From assembly GCA_905478555.1 (NCBI GenBank), contig CAJQIZ010000012.1, positions 26,201 through 90,200 on the forward strand: a stretch of 64,000 nt of DNA, read 5' to 3'. Made by a program: the position numbers and the translations under genes. The stretch is from an uncultured Flavobacteriales bacterium. Its GTDB lineage: Bacteria; Bacteroidota; Bacteroidia; Flavobacteriales; BACL11. Below the pieces are notes generated by a model that was given only the letters and a program-made list of their open reading frames with translations, had not been told where the DNA came from and did not search any database. Of this stretch, positions 10,306-18,442 are shown one piece after another. The first letter of the stretch is position 1. Every line of letters begins with the position of its first letter.

Positions 10306-10317
10306 AATTTTCGTTTT

Positions 10318-11223
10318 TTAAAAGTAACCTTCTTTTTTTCTGTCTTCCATAGCAGCTTCCGATCTTTTATCATCCGCTCTACCTCCTCTTTCTGTAAATC
10401 TAGTTGTTGCAACTTCTTCAATAATCTTTTCTAAAGTATCTGCATCTGATTCAGCAACACCTGTACAGGTCATATCTCCAATCGTTCTACATCTAATAGT
10501 TCTTTCTTCCCATTTTTCAGTATCTTTTAATGCAATATAATCACATTTCCCAAGAAGTACTCCGTCTCTATTTATAACCTCTCTTTTGTGAGAGAAATAT
10601 AAAGAAGGTAGTTCAATATTTTCTTGAAGGATATATTGCCACACATCCATTTCAGTCCAGTTCGAAATTGGAAAAATTCTAAAATGTTCTCCCATTTTTT
10701 TTCTTCCATTGAAGAGATTCCATAACTCAGGTCTTTGGTTTTTTGGGTCCCATTGTCCAAATTCGTCTCTGTGTGAAAAGAATCTTTCTTTTGCTCTAGC
10801 TTTTTCTTCATCTCTTCTAGCTCCTCCCATTGCACAGTCGTATTTTCCTTCTTCTAATCCTTCTAAAAGAGTTACGGTTTGCAATCCGTTTCTAGATGCA
10901 TTAATTCCTGTTTCCTCTACAGCAGTTCCCTTGTCAATGGAGTCCTTAACGTATTTTACGATTAGTGTCTCTCCTGTTTCTACCATTAACTTATCTCTAA
11001 ATTCAATAGTTTCTGGGAAGTTGTGCCCAGTATCTACATGCATTAAAGGAAATGGAATTTTTCCAGGATGAAATGCTTTTCTTGCAAGGTGGAACATGAT
11101 AATAGAATCTTTCCCTCCAGAAAATAACATTACAGGTTTTTCAAACTGTGCTGCCACTTCTCTTAGGATGAAAATTGCTTCCGATTCTAATTCTTTTAAG
11201 TGTGTTAAATTGTACGAACTCAT
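10318..11223 (-). CDS. cysD: Sulfate adenylyltransferase subunit 2 (CysD)
   Basis: CysD is the catalytic ATP-sulfurylase subunit that forms APS with CysN. It has 301 residues, normal for the family. The PP-loop motif SGGKDS is at residues 35-40, and the substrate-region signature GGARRDEEKARAKERFFS is clear. The C-terminal end shows CTGVAESDADTLEKI and TERGGRADDKRSE. The start is 2 bases after the cysC stop, consistent with one message. It functions in the cytoplasm with the downstream CysN. Confidence 0.97.
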   Translation of the reverse strand: MSSYNLTHLKELESEAIFILREVAAQFEKPVMLFSGGKDSIIMFHLARKAFHPGKIPFPLMHVDTGHNFPETIEFRDKLMVETGETLIVKYVKDSIDKGTAVEETGINASRNGLQTVTLLEGLEEGKYDCAMGGARRDEEKARAKERFFSHRDEFGQWDPKNQRPELWNLFNGRKKMGEHFRIFPISNWTEMDVWQYILQENIELPSLYFSHKREVINRDGVLLGKCDYIALKDTEKWEERTIRCRTIGDMTCTGVAESDADTLEKIIEEVATTRFTERGGRADDKRSEAAMEDRKKEGYF

Positions 11224-11225
11224 TT

Positions 11226-11834
11226 TTACTTGTTTTTTATTTTTGGTAATATATAATCTAGAACTTTCTGTACAGATTCTTCTATTGAAAGTTCAGAAGT
11301 GTTTATCTCTAATTCAGGATTTTCTGGAGCTTCAAATGGAGCGCTTATTCCTGTAAAATCTTTTATTTCTCCTTTTCTGGCTTTTTTGTATAGTCCTTTT
11401 ACATCTCTCTTTTCACAAGTAGATATAGATGCATTTATAAAAACTTCTACAAAGTTCTTCTCTCCAATTATATCTTTTGCAACTTGTCTAACTTTTTTAG
11501 TAGGGCTTACAAAACAATTTAAGGTAACTATTCCGCAATTTATAAATAATTTAGAAACTTCAGCAATTCTTCTTATGTTTTCTCCTCTATCTTCAGAAGA
11601 AAAATTAAGATTATTACTAATTCCAATTCTTATATTATCTCCATCTAATAATTGATTTAAAACCCCTTGTGAATGTAAGTATCGTTCCACACCTTTTGCT
11701 ACAGTAGTTTTCCCAGAACCAGAAAGTCCTGTCATCCAAATAACCATTGATCTCTGATTTAGAAGGGCTTCTTTATCTTCTCTTTGTAAAATATCATCAA
11801 AAATGGTGAATATATTTTCTTTTGATTCTTTCAT
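11226..11834 (-). CDS. cysC: Adenylylsulfate (APS) kinase
   Basis: CysC phosphorylates APS to PAPS, the sulfate donor of sulfotransferases. The 202 residues have the P-loop GLSGSGKT (36-43), the LDGDNIR motif and the FVSPTKKVR region typical of the family, with KGLYKKARKGEIKDFTGI near the end. It is the first gene of the minus-strand sulfate-activation operon and faces deoC-cysQ across a 90-base intergenic region. A stand-alone APS kinase fits PAPS supply for the sulfotransferases at 14.8-22.8 kb. Confidence 0.96.
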   Translation of the reverse strand: MKESKENIFTIFDDILQREDKEALLNQRSMVIWMTGLSGSGKTTVAKGVERYLHSQGVLNQLLDGDNIRIGISNNLNFSSEDRGENIRRIAEVSKLFINCGIVTLNCFVSPTKKVRQVAKDIIGEKNFVEVFINASISTCEKRDVKGLYKKARKGEIKDFTGISAPFEAPENPELEINTSELSIEESVQKVLDYILPKIKNK

Positions 11835-11846
11835 AATTTAAGTTTA

Positions 11847-11854
11847 CAAATTTA
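11847..11854 (-). promoter_or_regulatory. -7 promoter box for cysCDN
   Basis: Read on the minus strand, this is TAAATTTG, a match to TAnnTTTG, 12 bases before the cysC ATG. No convincing -33 TTG was found. It lies about 50 bases from the divergent deoC box, so sulfate activation and the polysaccharide genes may share control elements. Confidence 0.45.
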
Positions 11855-11902
11855 GTAAAAATATCGGAATTAGAATTTATTAATAATATCAGATAAAATT
11901 AG

Positions 11903-11910
11903 TAGATTTG
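11903..11910 (+). promoter_or_regulatory. -7 promoter box for deoC and the polysaccharide operon
   Basis: TAGATTTG matches TAnnTTTG. It ends exactly where a possible GTG start for deoC begins, so that GTG cannot be the start if this box is used; the ATG 18 bases further on fits. This may be the main promoter of a run of genes reaching tsaB at 29 kb. Confidence 0.5.
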
Positions 11911-11927
11911 TGAGAAATTTAGACCTA

Positions 11928-12629
11928 ATGAAAACGGAAGAATATCTAGACTCTACCTATCTGAAAACAGCTGAGCAATCATCAATATCTGAAGAAAAAA
12001 ATAAAGAGAATATTGTAGATTTAGTAAATGAAGCTATTGAACATAATTTTAAGTTAGTGATGATTCGTCCTGAATTTGTTGCTATGGCAAAAAAAATGAC
12101 AATGGATTCGGAAGTATTAGTTGGTACTGTTATTGATTTCCCAATGGGAGACGGAACGACAGAAGAAAAATTAAAACAAGCTAAAGAAGTAATTGATCTT
12201 GATGCTGACGAATTAGACTATGTCTGTGATTATAATTTTTTTAAACAGAAAAGATTTGAGAAATTTGATGTAGATATATTAGAGGGTACTAAACTTGCTG
12301 TAAATTATAATAAGACTGTAAAGTGGATTATTGAAACGGGAGCTCTTTCAAAAGAAGAAATAAGAAGTATTACAGAAAGAATATCTAATATTGTATCAAA
12401 AAATTTCCCTGATTTCTCAGAGAGAGTATTTATTAAAACATCTACTGGCTGTTATGGAGGATTTGGAGCAACAGTAAAGGATGTAAAGATGATGAAATCT
12501 GTTTCAGGAAATCTTCCAATAAAAGCTTCAGGTGGTGTGTCTAACTTTTCCGATTTTGAGAAAATTGTAGAAGCGGGAGCTGTAAGAGTTGGAACATCTA
12601 AAGCTTTACAAATTTATTTACAAAAATAA
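11928..12629 (+). CDS. deoC: Deoxyribose-phosphate aldolase
   Basis: DeoC splits 2-deoxyribose 5-phosphate into acetaldehyde and glyceraldehyde 3-phosphate in deoxynucleoside catabolism. I take the ATG giving MKTEEYLDSTYLK (233 residues) rather than a GTG six codons upstream, which abuts the -7 box. The Schiff-base lysine is in VFIKTSTGC (about Lys170 from this start), and the phosphate-binding end ASGGVSNF followed by GAVRVGTS is intact. It is the first gene of the long plus-strand run, 29 bases before cysQ, yet has no obvious role in polysaccharide synthesis, so it is likely a bystander that shares the promoter. Confidence 0.93.
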   Translation: MKTEEYLDSTYLKTAEQSSISEEKNKENIVDLVNEAIEHNFKLVMIRPEFVAMAKKMTMDSEVLVGTVIDFPMGDGTTEEKLKQAKEVIDLDADELDYVCDYNFFKQKRFEKFDVDILEGTKLAVNYNKTVKWIIETGALSKEEIRSITERISNIVSKNFPDFSERVFIKTSTGCYGGFGATVKDVKMMKSVSGNLPIKASGGVSNFSDFEKIVEAGAVRVGTSKALQIYLQK

Positions 12630-12658
12630 AAAACCTAAAAAAACCTATAAAACGAAAA

Positions 12659-13453
12659 ATGGATTTTCATAAATTATTAAAGGTAGCTATAAATGCCTCT
12701 GTAAGAGGAGGAGATGCAATCATGGAGATTTATGCTACCGATTTTGCAGTAGAACATAAAGATGATAAATCTCCTTTAACTTTAGCGGATAAAAATTGTA
12801 ATGATGTAATTGAAGAATATTTATTAAATACAAATATTCCGATTTTGAGTGAGGAAGGTGCTAAAATGTCTTTTCAGGAAAGAAAAAAATGGAAGTATTT
12901 TTGGTTAGTAGACCCCTTAGATGGTACTAAAGAATTTGTAAAGAGAAATGGAGAATTTACAGTAAATATAGCTATGATTCATGAAGGAAATCCTATTATG
13001 GGAGTGATATATGTTCCTGTGAAGAAAGAATTGTATTTTGCTTTGGAGGGATTAGGTTCTTTTAAAACATTAAATTTTACTGGTGAAATTACAGATTTAG
13101 AAAAGTTAATTTCTGTGTCAGATACCTTGCCAATTAAACAAGAGAGAGATACTTATATTATTGTTGGTTCTCGTTCTCATTTGTCAGCAGAAACGGAGAA
13201 ATTCTTCAATGAAAAGAGAAAAGAAAATGATAAGGTAGATGTATTGGCAGTCGGTTCTTCATTAAAACTTTGTATGGTTGCAGAAGGAAAAGCAGATGCT
13301 TACCCAAGGTACGCGCCAACTATGGAATGGGATACAGGAGCTGGGGATGCTATTTGTAGAATGGCAGGATTTCAGGTTTTACAATATAATACAGAAAATC
13401 CAGTGGAATATAATAAGGAAAACCTGCTAAATCCTTGGTTTTTGGTAAAATAA
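12659..13453 (+). CDS. cysQ: 3'(2'),5'-bisphosphate nucleotidase CysQ
   Basis: CysQ removes the 3' phosphate from PAP, the inhibitory by-product of every PAPS-dependent sulfation, giving AMP. The 264 residues contain the metal-binding motifs of the inositol-monophosphatase superfamily: SEEGA (about 64-68), DPLDGTKEF (85-93) and WDTGAGDA (224-231). The specific DPLDGTKEFVKRNGEFTVN form is that of CysQ rather than SuhB. It begins the sulfotransferase-bearing gene run, with the flippase 4 bases downstream. This pairing, together with the divergent cysCDN, is a strong contextual sign that sulfation by sulfotransferases is the purpose of the locus. Confidence 0.94.
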   Translation: MDFHKLLKVAINASVRGGDAIMEIYATDFAVEHKDDKSPLTLADKNCNDVIEEYLLNTNIPILSEEGAKMSFQERKKWKYFWLVDPLDGTKEFVKRNGEFTVNIAMIHEGNPIMGVIYVPVKKELYFALEGLGSFKTLNFTGEITDLEKLISVSDTLPIKQERDTYIIVGSRSHLSAETEKFFNEKRKENDKVDVLAVGSSLKLCMVAEGKADAYPRYAPTMEWDTGAGDAICRMAGFQVLQYNTENPVEYNKENLLNPWFLVK

Positions 13454-13457
13454 ACCA

Positions 13458-14813
13458 ATGAAAAAAAAGATGAAAAACGCATTAAAAGATAAGGATTTTT
13501 CAGAAATTATAAAGGGAAGTGGTATTTCTTTTTTTTTAAGATTTGGAGGATTAGCTGTTGGTTATCTGCTTACTTTATTAATCGCTAATTTGTTTGGAGC
13601 TAATGGATTAGGTGATTATGTATTAGCGATTACTATTTTGAGACTTTTCACTTTGTTAGCTAAACTTGGTTTGGACACCACGTCTATTCGTTTTATTGCT
13701 GCTTTCGCATCACAAGATAAATGGACTAGTATTTTTAGATTTAGAAAACAAATTATTTCTATTTTATCTATTTCTTCTATAGTAGCTTCTTTATTGATGT
13801 ATTTTTTAGCAGAACCTATTGCAGATTTAATAAATGCAAATTATAAGTACATTCAGTTAAGTGCTTTTTTTGTTTTACCGATGGCTTTCTTTATGTTACA
13901 TTATGAAAGTTTAAGAGGATTAAAAAGAATTGCTGCATTTTCATTTTTTTACATGATGGCTCAGGGGTTATTTACTATTGTATCTGTATTAATAATACAT
14001 CAATTTACCATTAGTGCAAATGTTCCTATTTACGCATACTTAGTTAGTGTTTTTATAGTTTCTATTTTATCTTTTTTATCATTTAAATATTCGTTGAAGG
14101 AATCAGCAAAAGGTAAGGACAGTGCAGAAAAAGAATTAAGAAGTTATTCTGAAATTTTAAAAATATCAGTACCTTTAATGTTTGCTCAATCTGTTCAATT
14201 TATTATGGCTTGGACGGATAAATTAATGTTAGGCGCTATTGACACTCCGAATGTGTTATTAGGGTTAACTACAAATTCTTCTGAAGTTGGAATATATCAT
14301 ACCGCATTTAAACTTTCTATGTTTGCTGCGGTTGCTTTAATGTCTATTAATAGTATTGCCTCTCCTAAATTTGCTGAAATGTATGCCTCAAAAAACAAGG
14401 AAGGCCTCAAGAAAATAGTACATCAATCTACAAAAATGATATTTTGGGTTACACTTCCTCTAGTTGTAATTTTCTTTTCTATTCCAGATTTTTTATTAGG
14501 TTTATTTGGAGAAGAATTCAAAATAGGGATGTTTGCTTTTATCCTTCTCTCTTGTGGGAAAATGATTAGTGCATTTTCTGGTTCTGTGGGAAATATTTTA
14601 CAGATGACAGGAAATCAGAATATTCTTGCTAGAATACTATTTTTAGGTGCAATAATTAATGTGTTACTTAATCTGATTTTAATTCCAAAGTATGGTATTA
14701 ATGGTGCTGCGATTGCTTCAACAATTAGTACTGTTTTTTGGAACATTACTATGGTGTTTGCTGTTAAGAAAAAATTAGGGTTTTATTCATTTTATTTACC
14801 TTTTATAAGATGA
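13458..14813 (+). CDS. Polysaccharide/O-antigen flippase (Wzx-like, MOP superfamily)
   Basis: This 451-residue inner-membrane protein has about 12-14 hydrophobic segments. Its N-terminus (SGISFFLRFGGLAVGYLLT, IANLFGANGLGDYVLA) is typical of Wzx/RfbX-type flippases, which move undecaprenyl-diphosphate-linked oligosaccharide units to the periplasmic face. The C-terminal half keeps the repeat-like segment IPKYGINGAAIASTIS found in this superfamily. It is sandwiched between cysQ and the first sulfotransferase, and its end overlaps the next ATG by 4 bases. Being encoded with sulfotransferases, it may export a unit already sulfated in the cytoplasm. Substrate identity cannot be read from the sequence. 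Confidence 0.9.
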   Translation: MKKKMKNALKDKDFSEIIKGSGISFFLRFGGLAVGYLLTLLIANLFGANGLGDYVLAITILRLFTLLAKLGLDTTSIRFIAAFASQDKWTSIFRFRKQIISILSISSIVASLLMYFLAEPIADLINANYKYIQLSAFFVLPMAFFMLHYESLRGLKRIAAFSFFYMMAQGLFTIVSVLIIHQFTISANVPIYAYLVSVFIVSILSFLSFKYSLKESAKGKDSAEKELRSYSEILKISVPLMFAQSVQFIMAWTDKLMLGAIDTPNVLLGLTTNSSEVGIYHTAFKLSMFAAVALMSINSIASPKFAEMYASKNKEGLKKIVHQSTKMIFWVTLPLVVIFFSIPDFLLGLFGEEFKIGMFAFILLSCGKMISAFSGSVGNILQMTGNQNILARILFLGAIINVLLNLILIPKYGINGAAIASTISTVFWNITMVFAVKKKLGFYSFYLPFIR

Positions 14814-15721
14814 AGATAAATAAGATGCCAAACTTCCTTATTGTGGGAGCTGCTAAATCAGGAACTTCTTCTTTACATGAATACCTTATTCAGCATGAAG
14901 ATATATTTATGCCCACAATAAATAAAGAAGGAAGAAGTGTAAAAGAACCTCAATTCCTAATTAAGGAAAAATTGATGCATAGACTTCATTCTGGAATTTG
15001 GGACTGGAATGAGTACCAATCATTATTTAATGATGTGAAAGAAGAAAGCTGCATTGGAGAAGCTTCTGTGTTTTATTTATATTATTATAAACAAGCAATA
15101 AAAAACATAAAATATAGATTAGGAGAAAGTACAAAAATTATTATTATTTTAAGAAACCCTATTCATAGAGCGTATTCAGCATTTAATCATGTTTCTAAAA
15201 GTGGTGTAGAGAACTTGTCCTTTAAAGACTCTTTAGATCAAGAAGATAATAGGTTAGAAAAAGACGTAACCTTAACTCCAATGGTAATGTATAAGGACAT
15301 GGGTTTGTATTATAGTATGGTGAAGGCTTATAAAGCGGAGTTTAAAGATGTTCACGTTATTTTGTTTGATGATTTTAAACAGAATACAGATAAGGTAATG
15401 CACGATGTGTTTAAATTTTTAAATGTAAAAACAGAGATTAAAATAAATAGTACTGTACAACACAATGTTGGAGGAAAAAAGTGGAAAAATCAATGGCTCA
15501 GAAAACTGTTTTATAATAGAAGTTTTTTTAAATTAGTTTATCAGAAATTAATTCCCCAAAAGGTAAAATTAATGATACAAGAAAAATTAGTATTTTTGTC
15601 TACCAATCCTATAAAACCTATGAGCAAGGAAGTTCATAACGATTTGCTTTTATTTTTCAGGGAAGATATTAAGAAATTATCACAATTATTAGAATTAAAT
15701 TTAGAAAAATGGATGAAATAA
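14810..15721 (+). CDS. PAPS-dependent sulfotransferase (NDST/heparan-sulfate type), paralog 1
   Basis: This is a cytoplasmic enzyme predicted to move sulfate from PAPS to a sugar hydroxyl or amine. It has 303 residues. The 5'-phosphosulfate-binding loop is VGAAKSGTSSL (12-22), the 3'-phosphate motif is ILRNPIHRAYS (113-123), and the acidic/Ser context IGEASVFYL lies between them, as in the Sulfotransfer_1 family. The C-terminus ends LNLEKWMK, resembling two other paralogs in this cluster. It overlaps the flippase by 4 bases and the next sulfotransferase by 13 bases, so translation is probably coupled. The acceptor is unknown. Confidence 0.9.
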   Translation: MKINKMPNFLIVGAAKSGTSSLHEYLIQHEDIFMPTINKEGRSVKEPQFLIKEKLMHRLHSGIWDWNEYQSLFNDVKEESCIGEASVFYLYYYKQAIKNIKYRLGESTKIIIILRNPIHRAYSAFNHVSKSGVENLSFKDSLDQEDNRLEKDVTLTPMVMYKDMGLYYSMVKAYKAEFKDVHVILFDDFKQNTDKVMHDVFKFLNVKTEIKINSTVQHNVGGKKWKNQWLRKLFYNRSFFKLVYQKLIPQKVKLMIQEKLVFLSTNPIKPMSKEVHNDLLLFFREDIKKLSQLLELNLEKWMK

Positions 15722-16611
15722 TATTGCCAAATTTTTTATGTCTTGGTGCTCCAAAATCAGCAACAACCTCATTGTTTGAAATACTTAAACAACATCCAGA
15801 AATAGGTCTTTCTTCTTTTAAAGAGACTCATTTTTTTGATACTGACATAAATTGGAATAAAGGAAAAAAATGGTATTCTGACAGTTATTTTTCTAATTTA
15901 ACGACAAAAAAGAGGATAGGTGAATTTACACCTTCCTATCTAAGTAAGGAGATATGTGCACAAAGAATTAAGGATACTTTAGAAGATAAGGTGAAGTTTG
16001 TTGTTATTTTAAGAAATCCTATTGATAGAGCTTTTTCTCATTATTTACATACAAGTAGAGATGAGTATGAAAAATTATCTTTTATAGAATCTTTAAGCAA
16101 AGAAACGGAAAGGTTAGAAAGTTTTGTGAAGGAAAAAGATGATTTATCGTACGCTAGGTTCTGCTATAAAGATTCAAGTATGTACTCGTCTCATCTGAAA
16201 AATTATTTTAATGTTTTTAATAAAGAACAGTTTTGTATTATTCTTTTTAATGATTTTGTAAAAAATAGATCATCAACAATTAATAAGATTTTAAGGTTTT
16301 TAGATTTATCTACAGAGTTTAAAATGAATATTGATTTAAAGATTAATCCTGCTAGTGAAGCTAGGTCAGTAAATTTAAAAAAGATAATGACAAAAAAATC
16401 TATCATAAGAACATTATTAAAATATCTAATTCCATCTTTATCTTTAAGACAAAAAATTAAGAATAAGATTCATGAAAGAAATAATAGAGCGGCTGTTAAG
16501 CCAATTTTAACAACTGAAGAAAGACTTTTTTGTTATAATAATTATTTTAAGAATGATATTATAAACTTAGAAGAATTACTTAATATTGATTTAAAAGATT
16601 GGAAAGAATGA
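15709..16611 (+). CDS. PAPS-dependent sulfotransferase, paralog 2
   Basis: At 300 residues it is similar in architecture to the preceding gene: the PAPS loop is LGAPKSATTSL (12-22, with Ala where most relatives have Gly), then KETHFFD, IGEFTPSYL and the 3'-phosphate motif LRNPIDRAFSH (101-111). The tail IDLKDWKE parallels the LEKW tails of its paralogs. The ATG is embedded in the Lys-Trp codons at the end of paralog 1. Tandem paralogs suggest duplication followed by specialisation for different positions or sugars. The sequence shows no signal peptide or membrane anchor, so sulfation probably happens in the cytoplasm. Confidence 0.9.
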   Translation: MDEIILPNFLCLGAPKSATTSLFEILKQHPEIGLSSFKETHFFDTDINWNKGKKWYSDSYFSNLTTKKRIGEFTPSYLSKEICAQRIKDTLEDKVKFVVILRNPIDRAFSHYLHTSRDEYEKLSFIESLSKETERLESFVKEKDDLSYARFCYKDSSMYSSHLKNYFNVFNKEQFCIILFNDFVKNRSSTINKILRFLDLSTEFKMNIDLKINPASEARSVNLKKIMTKKSIIRTLLKYLIPSLSLRQKIKNKIHERNNRAAVKPILTTEERLFCYNNYFKNDIINLEELLNIDLKDWKE

Positions 16612-17189
16612 TTGAATTAATACAAAAAATAAAATTAAAAATTCAGAAAATATTTTTCATTATTTTTTATACTTCAAGTTTTAAGAGTTTTGGAAAAAGA
16701 TCTACTTTCGTTTTCCCCTTTCGAATTAATGGAGCAAAATTTATTTCTGTTGCAGAAAAAGTTCATATAAATGAAGGGGCTTGGTTGATGGCTTTAAAGA
16801 ATTCTAAGAAAGACCCAGTCATTAGTATTGGAAGTGGATCATACATAGGAAGATCTGTACATATTGTTGCTGTGAATAGAATTGATATTAAAGATAATGT
16901 TGCCATGGCCGATAAGGTCTATATAACAGATAATGCACATAATTATGAAGATATTAATACTCTGATGAAGGAACAAGAGATTCTAGATTTTGGACCAGTT
17001 GTAATTGGAGAAAATACTTGGTTAGGAGAAAATTCTTGTATAATGGGGGCTTCAATTGGGAAGCATTGTGTAATAGGTGTTAATTCTGTTGTAAAATCTG
17101 ATATACCTGATTATTCTATTGCAGTTGGTTCACCAGCTCGTGTTATTAAACAATATAATTTTGAAACCAAGAAATGGGAGAAGAGATAG
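16608..17189 (+). CDS. Left-handed beta-helix acyltransferase (WbbJ/CysE-like family)
   Basis: I chose the ATG overlapping the previous stop (ATGA), giving 193 residues; a TTG three codons earlier is possible. The protein has hexapeptide repeats from about residue 60 on (ISIGSGSYIGRSVHIVA, IDIKDNVAMADKVYI) with the family signature CVIGVNSVVKSDIPDYSIAVG and the closing SPARVIKQ. Such enzymes acetylate sugars from acetyl-CoA (O-acetylation of O-antigen or capsule). The His in TDNAHNYED is the likely catalytic base. An N-terminal Lys- and aromatic-rich segment may contact the membrane. Acceptor sugar unknown. Confidence 0.88.
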   Translation: MIELIQKIKLKIQKIFFIIFYTSSFKSFGKRSTFVFPFRINGAKFISVAEKVHINEGAWLMALKNSKKDPVISIGSGSYIGRSVHIVAVNRIDIKDNVAMADKVYITDNAHNYEDINTLMKEQEILDFGPVVIGENTWLGENSCIMGASIGKHCVIGVNSVVKSDIPDYSIAVGSPARVIKQYNFETKKWEKR

Positions 17190-17192
17190 TAA

Positions 17193-18431
17193 ATGAGGAT
17201 ATCAATTAAATATAAATTTTTTAATTCAATATTATTATTATTATTAATATTTAGTTCCGGTGGTTTATTATTTGTTTTTCATAGAAACATAATGTCATTA
17301 GTATTATTTTTTCTATCGATTTTTTTATTAGTATTTACTGGAAAACAAATTAAAAAAAATATTTTCAATAACCATTTTTTTATTTTTTTATTTCTACTAT
17401 TATTATTCGGAATAAATTATTTTTTTTCTGTTGGTAGTCAGAGTATTATTAAATATGCGTTCCATTTATTAAATATTGTTTCCTGTATCTTTGTTTTAAT
17501 TCACTTTTCAAATAATAGAGATTTAAGATATTTTCAAAAAAGAATTAGGTTTGTACTGAAAGTCATATTGTATTTTTCATTAGTTAACTTCTTTTCATAT
17601 ATTTTCTTAAAGAATTTTCTAACCACACTTTATCCTTTTCCTGATAGGCCTCTACAAACCTTTTATAATTTATTTTTTTATGATACTGATCGATCCATCT
17701 TATCCTTTTTAGGTATTGATTTTGTGAGAAATCAAGGGTGGTTTTGGGAGCCAGGAATTAATCAGATTTATTTGAATATTCTATTGTACTTAGAAGGTTT
17801 TGTTTTTAAACAAAATAAAAAAGTGATAATTTTGATTATACTTGCAATACTAACTACTTATTCTACAACGGGTATTCTTATTATGTTAATTCTATTGTTT
17901 TTCATGTTTCAGAAATTGATTAAGAAAAGTCCTATTTTAATGATACTTGCATTTAGTACTTTAATTCCCTTCTATTATATTGCAAAAAATAATGTGGAAG
18001 AGAAAATTGAAACCTTTTCTTTCCAAAAGAGATATTTTGATTTAATACAGACTATCTCAATTGCTAAAGATTATCCCATTACAGGAATTGGTCTTGATGA
18101 TACTTATTTTAGTGAGTTCAGAACAGATTATTTTATAGATAATAATTTTAGAGAATCTTTTGAGGAGTCTACTAATTTAGAATTAATAGCTAAATCTACA
18201 GATAAAGGAAGTTCCAATTCAGTTACTTTTTTAATGGCTGCTATGGGGATTCCAATTGCTTTTTTGTTGTTGTTATGTTTATTTAAACAGCAATTGTTTA
18301 CTCATAGAAAAGGGATATTTATGATAATTGTTATGATGTCAGTTATATCAGAACCACTTCTGTTGAGGCCATTTTTCCTGTTATTGATAATATCAGGTTT
18401 AGGCACTTTAATAAAAAGGTTTATAAAATAG
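17193..18431 (+). CDS. Polysaccharide polymerase, Wzy/O-antigen ligase-like membrane protein
   Basis: This is a 412-residue protein made mostly of hydrophobic helices (about 10-12), with long Phe/Leu/Ile runs and poly-T stretches in the DNA. A large extracytoplasmic loop in the second half (GLDDTYFSEF to STDKGSSNSVTFLMA) and the Arg/Gly-containing AKDYPITGIGLDD segment fit Wzy and WaaL-type proteins, which polymerise or transfer lipid-linked oligosaccharides on the periplasmic side. Sequence conservation in this family is poor, so the call rests on topology and on its place between sulfotransferase/acyltransferase genes and a sugar epimerase. Base composition is even more AT-rich than in its neighbours, common for such genes and compatible with transfer. 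Confidence 0.8.
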   Translation: MRISIKYKFFNSILLLLLIFSSGGLLFVFHRNIMSLVLFFLSIFLLVFTGKQIKKNIFNNHFFIFLFLLLLFGINYFFSVGSQSIIKYAFHLLNIVSCIFVLIHFSNNRDLRYFQKRIRFVLKVILYFSLVNFFSYIFLKNFLTTLYPFPDRPLQTFYNLFFYDTDRSILSFLGIDFVRNQGWFWEPGINQIYLNILLYLEGFVFKQNKKVIILIILAILTTYSTTGILIMLILLFFMFQKLIKKSPILMILAFSTLIPFYYIAKNNVEEKIETFSFQKRYFDLIQTISIAKDYPITGIGLDDTYFSEFRTDYFIDNNFRESFEESTNLELIAKSTDKGSSNSVTFLMAAMGIPIAFLLLLCLFKQQLFTHRKGIFMIIVMMSVISEPLLLRPFFLLLIISGLGTLIKRFIK

Positions 18432-18442
18432 AAAATATTAAA

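Noticed and set aside
9037..11834. cysCDN as an ordinary assimilatory sulfate-reduction operon
   Set aside because: No cysH, cysI, cysJ or cysteine-synthase gene lies nearby, while cysQ and four sulfotransferases do; still possible if these genes exist elsewhere.
11910..11927. GTG start for deoC giving six extra residues
   Set aside because: The GTG begins at the last base of a TAGATTTG promoter box, and family proteins start near MKTEEYLDS.
17193..18431. Poly-T tracts in the polymerase gene as a sign of a broken gene
   Set aside because: The frame stays open for 412 residues with a consistent membrane topology; the T-richness reflects Phe and Leu codons.
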